Shown here piece by piece: positions 9,345 to 16,715 of a stretch of 64,000 nt of DNA. Positions within the stretch are counted from its first letter, which is position 1, and every line of letters starts with the position of its first letter. Under the pieces are notes generated by a model, which did no database searches, was not told the DNA's origin, and worked only from the letters and a program-made list of their open reading frames with translations. This DNA comes from an uncultured Spartobacteria bacterium (lineage in GTDB: Bacteria > Verrucomicrobiota > Verrucomicrobiia > Chthoniobacterales > Chthoniobacteraceae): positions 28,770-92,769 of the forward strand of contig CAIURC010000042.1 of the NCBI GenBank assembly GCA_903901425.1, written 5' to 3'. Position numbers and translations under genes: made by a program.

Positions 9345-11316
9345 TCCCGGCATCCTTTGCCACCAAGTTGCCTGGACCTGAAAAGACACCGTTTCCCCCC
9401 ATCATCCCCCCCGCGCCCCCCTTTCCTGGCCGGTATTCTGGCACCAACCTCGCGAGCAAACGCTTCAACTCCTCCTTCGCCACACCGCGCACCGCCGCAC
9501 CGAGCAACTTTTCCAACTCCTGCACCCCGTTGATCCCCTCCGAGATCCCAGGCCAGACCCGGTTCCCAAACACCTTCATCCTAAAAATCTTGGGGTGATC
9601 GGTCGTTTCCACCTCCTCGTCCCCCTGGCTTAACTCCTCGTAGAGCTTCTCCCCAGGCCGCAACCCGGTAAACACAATCTGCACATCCTCCCCGGGACGG
9701 AGCCCGCTCAGTTCCACCATCTGCCGGGCAAGATCCGCAATCCGCACCGGCTGGCCCATGTCCAAAACAAAGGTCTCTCCCCCCTCAGCCCGGGACGCGC
9801 TCTGGAGAATCAAACTCACCGCCTCCGGGATCGTCATGAAATACCGGGTCACCTCGGGGTGCGTGACCGTCACCGGCCCCCCGGCGGCAATCTGTCGCGC
9901 AAACGTCGGCACCACGCTCCCAGAAGAACCCAGCACATTCCCGAACCGCACCACCGCAAACCGCGTCCCTCCCACGACCGAAGCTTGGATCGCTTGGACC
10001 ATGCATTCCGCCAAGCGCTTGGTTGCGCCCATCACATTCGTCGGATTGACCGCCTTGTCCGTTGAAACAAACACAAACCGCACCACCCCGCTCTTCACCG
10101 CCATCCGCGCAAGAGCCGAGGTGCCCAACACATTGTTCCGGATCGCTTCCCCAGGCTGCGATTCCATCATCGGAACATGCTTGTGGGCTGCCGCGTGAAA
10201 AACCAACTCCGGCCGGCACCCCCCAACCACCGCCTCCAACCTCCGTTCATCCAACAGGTCCGCCACTAGCGGCTCCACCAGCCCACTGCCACCCGCCCCG
10301 CGCAACTCCTGTTCCACGGGAAAAAGCGCGGCCTCCGACCGGTCCAAAATCAGCAACCGCCTCGGACCAAACCTCAAAATCTGCCGGCAAAGTTCCCCCC
10401 CAATACTTCCGCCGGCCCCGGTCACCAAAACACTCGCCCCGGCGATCATCTGCCGCACATTTTCCGTACCCACCTCCACCTGGTCCCGCCCCAAAAGATC
10501 CTCAATCTGAACCGGCCGGATCTGAGACAAACTCACGCGGCCCAGCGCCATCTGCATCATGGACGGAATGGTCCGGAACGGGAGGCCGCTGCGCCGGACC
10601 AGATCGACCACCTGGCGCATCCGCGCCCCAGAGACAGTCGGCAGCGCCAATACCACCTCGTCCAACCGCCCCGCAACCCCAGGTTCCAACAATGCCTCCG
10701 GCGCTCCTAAAACCGCAATCCCATGCACCCTCGTGCCGCGCCTCCGGTGATCGTCAAAAAATGCTGCCGGCCGGAGCCCCAGCCACCCCTTGGCCAACAA
10801 CTCGCGCGCCAGCGCCGTACCCGTGTCTCCCGCCCCAACAATCCCCACCCGGCGCGCGCGCACCGCCGGCCGATGCTGCGGGGTCAGGTATCGCTCCCGG
10901 AAAAACCGGATCCCCAGCCGGGCACCGCACAACCAGGCGCAGGAAACCACCCCCTCCATCAGGCAGAGCCCCACCGGGGGAAAAACCGGCCCCAGAGACA
11001 GCAGGCGCCCGGCCACCAGAAACCCGGTAAAAACCGCGCACACCCCCAGTACCCGCCTCAAATCCGGGGTGCTGAAGTAACTAAGCGAGTCCTCAAACTG
11101 ACCGAACCCGTACAGCAGCCCCAGCTTCAAAACCACCGCCCCGGACACCACCCCCCAACCCATGCTCCACCCCGCCGAAACCGCCGCAAAATCGGTCAGC
11201 AACCGACGGCACAGCCACAGGCCAAACACCGCACACCCGGCATACACCAAGGCCAGAATCAGAAACCGGACCGGAACCCGGTTTGCAAGCGTCCAGTACA
11301 AACGTCTCATTTCCAT
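9295..11316 (-). CDS. PglF/WbpM/FlaA1-type nucleotide-sugar dehydratase, membrane-anchored
   Basis: A 673-residue protein of the long-chain C6 dehydratase family (WbpM, CapD, PglF). Four hydrophobic segments occupy residues 15-135, then a CoA-binding-like Rossmann domain with GIVGAGDTG at 158-166, then the SDR domain with VTGAGGSIG at 298-306. The catalytic stretch is STDKAVNPTNVMGATKR (418-434), where Met429 replaces the usual SDR tyrosine and Lys433 is kept, as in WbpM and PglF. The family converts UDP-GlcNAc to the 4-keto-6-deoxy sugar, the first step to bacillosamine or QuiNAc. It is the last gene of the glycan operon and overlaps the aminotransferase gene. GGAGG lies six bases before the ATG at 11316; an ATG six bases on (11310) gives the ATGA overlap. 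Confidence 0.92.
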   Translation of the reverse strand: MEMRRLYWTLANRVPVRFLILALVYAGCAVFGLWLCRRLLTDFAAVSAGWSMGWGVVSGAVVLKLGLLYGFGQFEDSLSYFSTPDLRRVLGVCAVFTGFLVAGRLLSLGPVFPPVGLCLMEGVVSCAWLCGARLGIRFFRERYLTPQHRPAVRARRVGIVGAGDTGTALARELLAKGWLGLRPAAFFDDHRRRGTRVHGIAVLGAPEALLEPGVAGRLDEVVLALPTVSGARMRQVVDLVRRSGLPFRTIPSMMQMALGRVSLSQIRPVQIEDLLGRDQVEVGTENVRQMIAGASVLVTGAGGSIGGELCRQILRFGPRRLLILDRSEAALFPVEQELRGAGGSGLVEPLVADLLDERRLEAVVGGCRPELVFHAAAHKHVPMMESQPGEAIRNNVLGTSALARMAVKSGVVRFVFVSTDKAVNPTNVMGATKRLAECMVQAIQASVVGGTRFAVVRFGNVLGSSGSVVPTFARQIAAGGPVTVTHPEVTRYFMTIPEAVSLILQSASRAEGGETFVLDMGQPVRIADLARQMVELSGLRPGEDVQIVFTGLRPGEKLYEELSQGDEEVETTDHPKIFRMKVFGNRVWPGISEGINGVQELEKLLGAAVRGVAKEELKRLLARLVPEYRPGKGGAGGMMGGNGVFSGPGNLVAKDAGISAVQRGVGSSEPVPG

Positions 11317-12452
11317 TTCCCGCCTCCTTCCACCACTTCCCGCACCACACTGCAGACCCGTTCCACCTCCGACTCCCCAAGAGCCGAACCGCTCGGAAGA
11401 CACAGACCCCGCTCAAAACACGCCTCCGCGCGACCCCCGCCAAAAACCCGGCACCCAGCAAAACTCTGCTGAAGATGCAGGGGCTTCCAGCAAGGCCGAC
11501 TCTCAATGTCCGCCTCTTCAAGGGCCGAGCGGAGATCTTCGCGCGTCACTCCGCAGGTCTCGGGATCCACCAGCACACAGGTCATCCAGCAACTGGATTC
11601 GTGCCCGGCCAACCCCTTGAAAAACCGGAGCCCGGGCACGCCTGACAACCCGCGTTCATACCATCCCCGGACCCTGCGTCGGGCAGCCACCCTTTCCCAA
11701 AGGACTCCCAACTGGGCCCGGCCCACCGCAGCCAGAAGATTGCTCATCCGGTAGTTGTAGCCCACCTCCATATGCTCGTAGTGGGGAGCCGGCATTCTGG
11801 CCTGCGCTGCAAGGTAGCGGGCCCGGGCTGCCTCCCCGGCACTGCCGCACAGGAGCATCCCGCCACCGGAAGTCGTCAGCATCTTGTTTCCATTGAACGA
11901 GAGAACCCCCAGAGCGCCAAACCCGCCGGCACACCGGCCCCGGATTCCCGCCCCCAACGCCTCCGCCGCGTCCTCCAGAACAGGAACCCCCCACCGCGCG
12001 CAGACCGGTAAAATCCGGTCGTAGTCAGCGCAGTCCCCGTACAGATCGACCACAACCACCGCCCGCGGCAAACGACCACAGTGGCCCGCCTCCTCCAAGG
12101 CCTGCTCCAGCAGCTCCGGATCCATCCCCCATCCACCTTCCATGCTGTCCAGAAACACTGGCTCCGCCCCAAGATACCGGATCGGATTTGCACTGGCTGC
12201 AAACGTCAGCGTGGAACACCAGACCTCGTCGCCAGGCCGGACCCCAAGCAGCGTCAGCCCCAGGTGGATCGCAGCTGTCCCAGAACTGACCGCCACGGCC
12301 TCTTGAACCCCCAACTCCGCAGCCATCTCCCGCTCGAACGCGTCCACCTGAGGCCCCAAAGGCGCCACCCAGTTTGATTCCAGAGCTTCAAGCACATTGG
12401 CTGCCTCGCGCCCGCTCAAGTGCGGCGGCGAAAGAAGAATCCGTTGACTCAT
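11307..12452 (-). CDS. DegT/DnrJ/EryC1/StrS-family sugar aminotransferase
   Basis: A 381-residue PLP enzyme of the DegT/DnrJ/EryC1 family. It has the substrate-facing SSGTAAIHLGL stretch (56-66), Asp161 in VLEDAAEALGA that binds the pyridine nitrogen, and the Schiff-base Lys190 in SFNGNKMLTTSGGG. Family members transfer an amino group to keto-sugars. Next to a PglF-type dehydratase the likely reaction is amination at C4 of UDP-4-keto-6-deoxy-GlcNAc, as done by PglE. The start is the ATG at 12452, which overlaps the stop of the FemAB-like gene by 4 bp; a longer frame upstream is proline- and glycine-rich shadow sequence. No PglD-type acetyltransferase is present in the window, so what happens to the new amine is open. 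Confidence 0.92.
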   Translation of the reverse strand: MSQRILLSPPHLSGREAANVLEALESNWVAPLGPQVDAFEREMAAELGVQEAVAVSSGTAAIHLGLTLLGVRPGDEVWCSTLTFAASANPIRYLGAEPVFLDSMEGGWGMDPELLEQALEEAGHCGRLPRAVVVVDLYGDCADYDRILPVCARWGVPVLEDAAEALGAGIRGRCAGGFGALGVLSFNGNKMLTTSGGGMLLCGSAGEAARARYLAAQARMPAPHYEHMEVGYNYRMSNLLAAVGRAQLGVLWERVAARRRVRGWYERGLSGVPGLRFFKGLAGHESSCWMTCVLVDPETCGVTREDLRSALEEADIESRPCWKPLHLQQSFAGCRVFGGGRAEACFERGLCLPSGSALGESEVERVCSVVREVVEGGGKWK

Positions 12453-13585
12453 GGCTCCCTCCCCTCCCGCAGCCCGGCCCCGATTTCCACCGGACTCCGG
12501 TACCAGGGGAAAAACCCGCGCCTCGCCACCTCCCAGCCGCCCCGCTCCCATTCGGCCGCCGCTTGGCGACAGCATTGCCCGTAAACGACTCCATCCAACA
12601 CCCAACTCCAGCAACTCATGGGAAACCGGCATGGCGAAAAGCCCGCCTTGAACTCAAAAAGCGAATCCTCACTTCCCACGCCACCGCCCAGGTGCAGATA
12701 ACGCCACCCCCGCCTCCTGCCCCACCTCCATGCCGCATCCAGAAGCTTTTTCATGGGTGAAAGCCCCACCCAAGCATCCCGGGTCCCGCTCAGGTAATAC
12801 TCGCCAATTCCACTTCCCTCGCCAAAAAGCGCTCCCCCGACGACCTCTCCATAAGCCCCTCCCAAGCGCACCAGCCAAAGGTGCATCCATTCCCCATGCG
12901 CAGCAAACAGCTCTCGAAAAAACTCTTCCCCGTGCAGATAACTGCCCCCCGCTCCCACGCGAGCCATGGTTTCCCCATAAGCCAGCGCAAAATCTCCGAA
13001 TCCCCGAAGCGGCTCCTCGATCCCACACCATAACCCGGTCTCTTCAAGACGCCGAATCCCTCGCCGGTGCGAAGGCCGGATCCCGGCCCAAACCTCCGAT
13101 TCTTCCCCGGAAAGATCCATGGCTACGGTCCTTCCCAGCGTTCGCAACTCGCCCACCCCCTCCAACCATCGCGCCTGACCCAGAACCGGGTTGAGCAGGC
13201 TGAACACCGTCAAAACCCCCTCCTCCCTCAACCATTCCTCGAGCGCCCCCAGAGCCCTGCCCGGAAAACCCCGCCCCTCACCGGTGATCCAGGGGCCCGG
13301 ATACCCGCGCACCGATGTGGCGTCCCAACGCCAGTGCCCCACCGGAAACGGGAGATTCCGCAGCAGGCAGGGCAACCCGAAACTCGAGTCACCGTCCCGC
13401 AGCACATACAGCCTGGCAATGCCCTCCCCGCGTCCCTGCGCAAGCCCGTGAAACTCTGGTCCCTGGTAAAAATCGTGCATCCCAGATCCCTGAAGCCATT
13501 CCCGCCACTCCCGACGGTCCTCCCTTCCAAACGCGAACAATTCAATCCCCCGGAAACTACCAACCCTGCCCGTTTTCAACCGCAT
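12449..13585 (-). CDS. FemAB/GNAT-like acyl- or aminoacyltransferase
   Basis: A 378-residue protein with the layout of FemAB-related GNAT proteins: FYQGPEFHGLAQG near residue 39, a first domain ending near 160, then IRPSHRRGIRRLEETGL and in the second half EFFRELFAAHG, YLSGTRDAWVGLSPMKKLLDAAW and YLHLGGGVGSEDSLFEFKAGF. The last block (GG....D.l..FK.gF) is highly typical of FemAB-like proteins in polysaccharide clusters. Such proteins attach an acyl or aminoacyl group to an amine. A GGAGG seven bases before the ATG at 13585 fixes the start. Within this operon it could replace PglD by acylating the 4-amino sugar; that is inference. Confidence 0.8.
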   Translation of the reverse strand: MRLKTGRVGSFRGIELFAFGREDRREWREWLQGSGMHDFYQGPEFHGLAQGRGEGIARLYVLRDGDSSFGLPCLLRNLPFPVGHWRWDATSVRGYPGPWITGEGRGFPGRALGALEEWLREEGVLTVFSLLNPVLGQARWLEGVGELRTLGRTVAMDLSGEESEVWAGIRPSHRRGIRRLEETGLWCGIEEPLRGFGDFALAYGETMARVGAGGSYLHGEEFFRELFAAHGEWMHLWLVRLGGAYGEVVGGALFGEGSGIGEYYLSGTRDAWVGLSPMKKLLDAAWRWGRRRGWRYLHLGGGVGSEDSLFEFKAGFSPCRFPMSCWSWVLDGVVYGQCCRQAAAEWERGGWEVARRGFFPWYRSPVEIGAGLREGREP

Positions 13586-13642
13586 CCTCGCACCTCCCCT
13601 TTTTTCACCCCGTCTCACCAGTCTCGCACCCCACTCCATGGC

Positions 13643-14710
13643 TCACCGCAGAGCACATCCCACAGTTTGGTCGGGACCGGGCACCCAGCCTGCCCGAACC
13701 GTCCCCACGGGCCTGCGGAGTCCCACCAACCGGTCACACTTGGCCGCACGCATTCCCGGCTGCGGCCTCAGCCAGAGCGGATCCACCTCCCGCTGCTCAA
13801 CCAACGCCAAATAAAACGCGGGCAGATCCGCCCCGGCCACATGCACAAAAGGGTACCCTCCTCCAAACCGCGGGTTGAGCTCCAAGATCCGGCACCTGCC
13901 GCCATCCAAAAAAACGTCGCAGTCCAGAAGCCCGCCATGCCGCAGGCTCGCCCCCAGCCGGTTCCCGAGCCGCTCCAACCCCTCCTCTCGAACCACCTCC
14001 GCACGTTCTGTTTCCCCGGCACGCATCCTGTCTTTCCTCCGCACAAAGGTCGCCCACTGCCCGCCCTCCAAATCCTGCACCACGTCCAGACCGTGTTCGA
14101 CCCCCTCGAGCTTTTCCTGGATCACCAGCGGCATCGCATCCGCCGGATGTCCCCGGCGCCTCCTCACCCGGTGCACCCCCAGCGCAAAAGCCTGCTCGAG
14201 CTCCGCCTGGTCCTCCACCTGCTCCACCCCCTCCGATCCCGAACCCCACCGCGGCTTGAGCACCAGCGGAAAATTCAGGCGCCCCGCACGCACCGCCTCC
14301 CGCACCGACCCGGGCTCCAAAAAGGTCTGCGGCCCGTCCAGCCCGTTTCCCGCCAGAAACAGGGCCGTCTTCCACTTGTCGTAACAGATGTCCACCACCT
14401 CGGGAGATGAAACCAAAACCACCACACCCGCCTGAGCAAAACGCTCCCGCGCCGAGGCCAGAACCGGCAACTCCAGGTCATTGAGGGGCACCACAAAACC
14501 CACCTCCCGATCCCGGCACACCTCGAGGAGCTCATCCACATACCCAGAATCACTCACCGGCGGAACCCGGAACCCCTCCGCCGCCTCCTGCAATGCGGGC
14601 GCGTCCCCCCTGCAATCCGCCGCATAAACTCGGCCCCGGGTTCCCAGCGCCGAAACAAACGCCCCCAACAAATAATTCCGCCTTCCAGCCGATGTTAACA
14701 AAACATTCAT
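13643..14710 (-). CDS. ATP-grasp ligase, CarB/PylC-like
   Basis: A 355-residue ATP-grasp enzyme. The N-terminus MNVLLTSAGRRNYLLGAF is a pre-ATP-grasp Rossmann-like start seen in CarB-like stand-alone ligases, followed by FVVPLNDLELPVLA, CYDKWKT (start of the ATP-grasp core), FPLVLKPRWGSGSEGV (ATP-binding lysine and glycine-rich loop) and CRILELNPRFGGGYPF, the magnesium-binding end. These enzymes join a carboxylate to an amine through an acyl phosphate. The start overlaps the decarboxylase stop by 4 bp. Related ligases occur in surface polysaccharide clusters, where they probably amidate a uronic acid or join an amino acid. The substrate here is unknown. A 57-base gap separates it from the FemAB-like gene. 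Confidence 0.85.
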   Translation of the reverse strand: MNVLLTSAGRRNYLLGAFVSALGTRGRVYAADCRGDAPALQEAAEGFRVPPVSDSGYVDELLEVCRDREVGFVVPLNDLELPVLASARERFAQAGVVVLVSSPEVVDICYDKWKTALFLAGNGLDGPQTFLEPGSVREAVRAGRLNFPLVLKPRWGSGSEGVEQVEDQAELEQAFALGVHRVRRRRGHPADAMPLVIQEKLEGVEHGLDVVQDLEGGQWATFVRRKDRMRAGETERAEVVREEGLERLGNRLGASLRHGGLLDCDVFLDGGRCRILELNPRFGGGYPFVHVAGADLPAFYLALVEQREVDPLWLRPQPGMRAAKCDRLVGLRRPVGTVRAGWVPGPDQTVGCALR

Positions 14711-16062
14711 GCGTTCTCCCTCCTGTCTCCCAATCCCGCCCCGCCCAATCCGGGCCGGACCCCAAACATCTCCCACCACTCCTGCCGCCCCCGCGCCACG
14801 TTCAAATGACCGTCCCCATCCCGGACCAGCACCGCCGGCGCCGGCTGGATGAAGGGCGGCTTCAAAACCAGGGTGTACGCGCCCACCTGACCGAACACCG
14901 CAAAGTCCCCGGGTTCCACCGGCCCCGCAACGCCCCGCACCAGACAGTCGTCCTCCATGCACGTGTAGCCAACCAGATCCGTGCCGCCCGCCTCAGGACT
15001 CTCGCAAGGACGCCCGGATCTGCTCCCCGTTTCGGCCCCCGTTTCGGCCCCCGTTTCGGCCCCCGTTTCGGCCCCCGTTTCGGCCCCCAACCTGCCCCCC
15101 AGCACCTCCACGGGAAGCGGCCTGCCATGCCGCGTCGGCTTAAGGCTGTGCACGCTCCCTGCCGTCACCGCCACCCGGCGTCCCCCCATCTGCTTGCAGT
15201 CCAGCACCCGGGCAACCAGCCACATCGCATCCGATACCAAGGCCGTGCCGGGCTCCAAGACCAGTTCCGGTCCACCCAAGGGATACTGCTCCGCCACCAA
15301 ACGGCCCACCTGCTCGCCGTACTCCTCAAAATCCGACACGGTTTCCAGGAACCCCGAGCGGACTGAAGCCGGCATCGGACTGTAAAACCCTCCGCCAACG
15401 TCGATCCGGACCGGACCCGCCTTCCCGAAGTGACGCCGGCAAAATCCCAGAATGCGCTCCGTTCTCCAGGCATGCGCACCTGCGGAACGATCCCCCCATG
15501 AGGAGTGGACATGGACCGCCTCCAACTCCGCCCCGCAGTTGCGGATCCGCCCAACCACCGAGGCCGCACCATCCCCCCATTCCTCCGGGTCCAACCACGG
15601 AAAACCAAACCGGCCTGAACTCGTTCCAAGCCGGAGTCCAACCCGCAGACAGGCGTCCGGAAACTGCGCAGCCAGGCGCTCCAGCATCCTCACCTCCCTT
15701 TCCCCGTCGAGGTTTACCTGCGCGCCCTCCAGGAGCGCCGCCTCAAACTCGTCCTCGGACTTGCAGGGCCCGTTGAAAATAATCCGTCCCGCACGCACCC
15801 CCAACGACCGCGCCAGGGCGTACTCCGCCCCTGAAACCACCTCCGCCAAGCCGCCCTCCCTGTCCACCCACTCACACAACACGGGCAGATAGTTGGTCTT
15901 GTACGAATAGGCAATCCGGCTCGGCCCATACCAGTTCCGAAACGCCCCCTCCAATTTCCGGTAATTCGCGGCAAACCGCCCCAGATCCAGCACATAAAAC
16001 GCGTCACCACACCGGCGACTGGCCGCATCCAGTGCCTCCCAATCGATCCCCAGATTGCTCAC
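14707..16062 (-). CDS. Fold-type III PLP decarboxylase (LysA/ODC-like) with a (GAET)5 insert
   Basis: A 451-residue alanine-racemase-fold decarboxylase related to diaminopimelate and ornithine decarboxylases. Lys55 in AYSYKTNYLP is the PLP lysine, HVHSSWGDRS and IDVGGGFYSP are phosphate-binding loops, VLEPGTALV follows, and GYTCMEDDCL holds the position of the conserved catalytic cysteine. The reaction is probably decarboxylation of an amino acid or a racemase-type step. The GTG at 16062 is chosen because it overlaps the preceding stop as GTGA and removes an unlikely N-terminal extension. Between the C-terminal barrel strands and the cysteine motif sits a five-times repeated Gly-Ala-Glu-Thr from a 12-bp DNA repeat, probably a surface loop. 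The true lysA is unlikely to sit in a glycan operon, so a specialised substrate is inferred. Confidence 0.82.
   Translation of the reverse strand: MSNLGIDWEALDAASRRCGDAFYVLDLGRFAANYRKLEGAFRNWYGPSRIAYSYKTNYLPVLCEWVDREGGLAEVVSGAEYALARSLGVRAGRIIFNGPCKSEDEFEAALLEGAQVNLDGEREVRMLERLAAQFPDACLRVGLRLGTSSGRFGFPWLDPEEWGDGAASVVGRIRNCGAELEAVHVHSSWGDRSAGAHAWRTERILGFCRRHFGKAGPVRIDVGGGFYSPMPASVRSGFLETVSDFEEYGEQVGRLVAEQYPLGGPELVLEPGTALVSDAMWLVARVLDCKQMGGRRVAVTAGSVHSLKPTRHGRPLPVEVLGGRLGAETGAETGAETGAETGAETGSRSGRPCESPEAGGTDLVGYTCMEDDCLVRGVAGPVEPGDFAVFGQVGAYTLVLKPPFIQPAPAVLVRDGDGHLNVARGRQEWWEMFGVRPGLGGAGLGDRRENA
15029..15088. repeat. Five perfect 12-bp tandem repeats inside the decarboxylase gene
   Basis: The unit GTTTCGGCCCCC occurs five times without a mismatch (starts at 15029, 15041, 15053, 15065 and 15077). 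On the coding strand it encodes Gly-Ala-Glu-Thr. Because the unit is a multiple of three, gain or loss of copies keeps the frame and only changes a loop length. Confidence 0.98.
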
Positions 16063-16715
16063 GGCTCGCACCCCCTGTCTTCCAAACCCGCTCCTTGCCT
16101 CCTCCCATCCGCAGCAGAACCGAAAAACTCCGCTCCAGTCGCGCACCCGGGCGAGGTCACCCCGCCCCCGCGAAGAACCACCCCGAGGGTAGCCGCCAGA
16201 ATCCCCAGGTCGCCCCAGAACGAAAGCCCGTCCACATAGGCCAGATCCAGCTCAAAGCGCTCGTTCCACCCCAGCGCGTTCCGGCCGTTGACCTGGGCCA
16301 ACCCCGTCATGCCAGGCCGCACCGCATGCCGCCGCATCTGGCGCTCGGTGTACAGGGGCAGGTATTTCCAAAGGAGCGGCCGCGGCCCCACCAGGCTCAT
16401 CTCCCCCCGAAGCACGTTCAAAAGCCCGGGCAACTCGTCCAGACTCCGCGCGCGTAACCACCGGCCAAATCCGTTCATCCGCTCCTCGTCCTCCAAAACC
16501 CTTCCATCCGCCGCACACTCCGGGCCCATGGTCCGGAACTTCCACAACCCAAACGGCCTTCCGTCCAGCCCGGGACGCATCTGCCGGAACATCACGGGCC
16601 TCCCGAGTCGGACCGCCACCCCCAACGCCACCAGAGCCATGACCGGCAGCAGCCCCAGCCCCAGACACAGCCCAAGACCCACGTCAAACATCCGTTTTCC
16701 TATTCTCCGGTACAC
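16059..16715 (-). CDS. PglC/WcaJ-type polyprenyl-phosphate phosphosugar transferase
   Basis: A 218-residue monotopic phosphoglycosyl transferase. One N-terminal hydrophobic segment (about 12-36) is followed by KFRTM (59-63), the catalytic Asp93-Glu94 pair in RARSLDELPGLLNVLRGEMS, SLVGPRPLL (107-115) and RPGMTGLAQVNGRN (133-146). The family moves a phosphosugar from a UDP-sugar to undecaprenyl phosphate at the inner-membrane face, starting lipid-linked glycan synthesis. The GTG at 16715 is chosen because GGGAGG lies about eight bases before it and the protein then begins with the usual Y-R-R-x-G-K-R; an ATG at 16691 is the alternative. It overlaps the glycosyltransferase gene by 16 bp. With the PglF and PglE homologues it probably loads a bacillosamine- or QuiNAc4N-like sugar. 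Confidence 0.92.
   Translation of the reverse strand: MYRRIGKRMFDVGLGLCLGLGLLPVMALVALGVAVRLGRPVMFRQMRPGLDGRPFGLWKFRTMGPECAADGRVLEDEERMNGFGRWLRARSLDELPGLLNVLRGEMSLVGPRPLLWKYLPLYTERQMRRHAVRPGMTGLAQVNGRNALGWNERFELDLAYVDGLSFWGDLGILAATLGVVLRGGGVTSPGCATGAEFFGSAADGRRQGAGLEDRGCEP

Noticed and set aside
13067..14410. Long + strand frame over the ATP-grasp and FemAB genes
   Set aside because: It is antisense to two recognisable enzymes with good ribosome-binding sites and overlaps.
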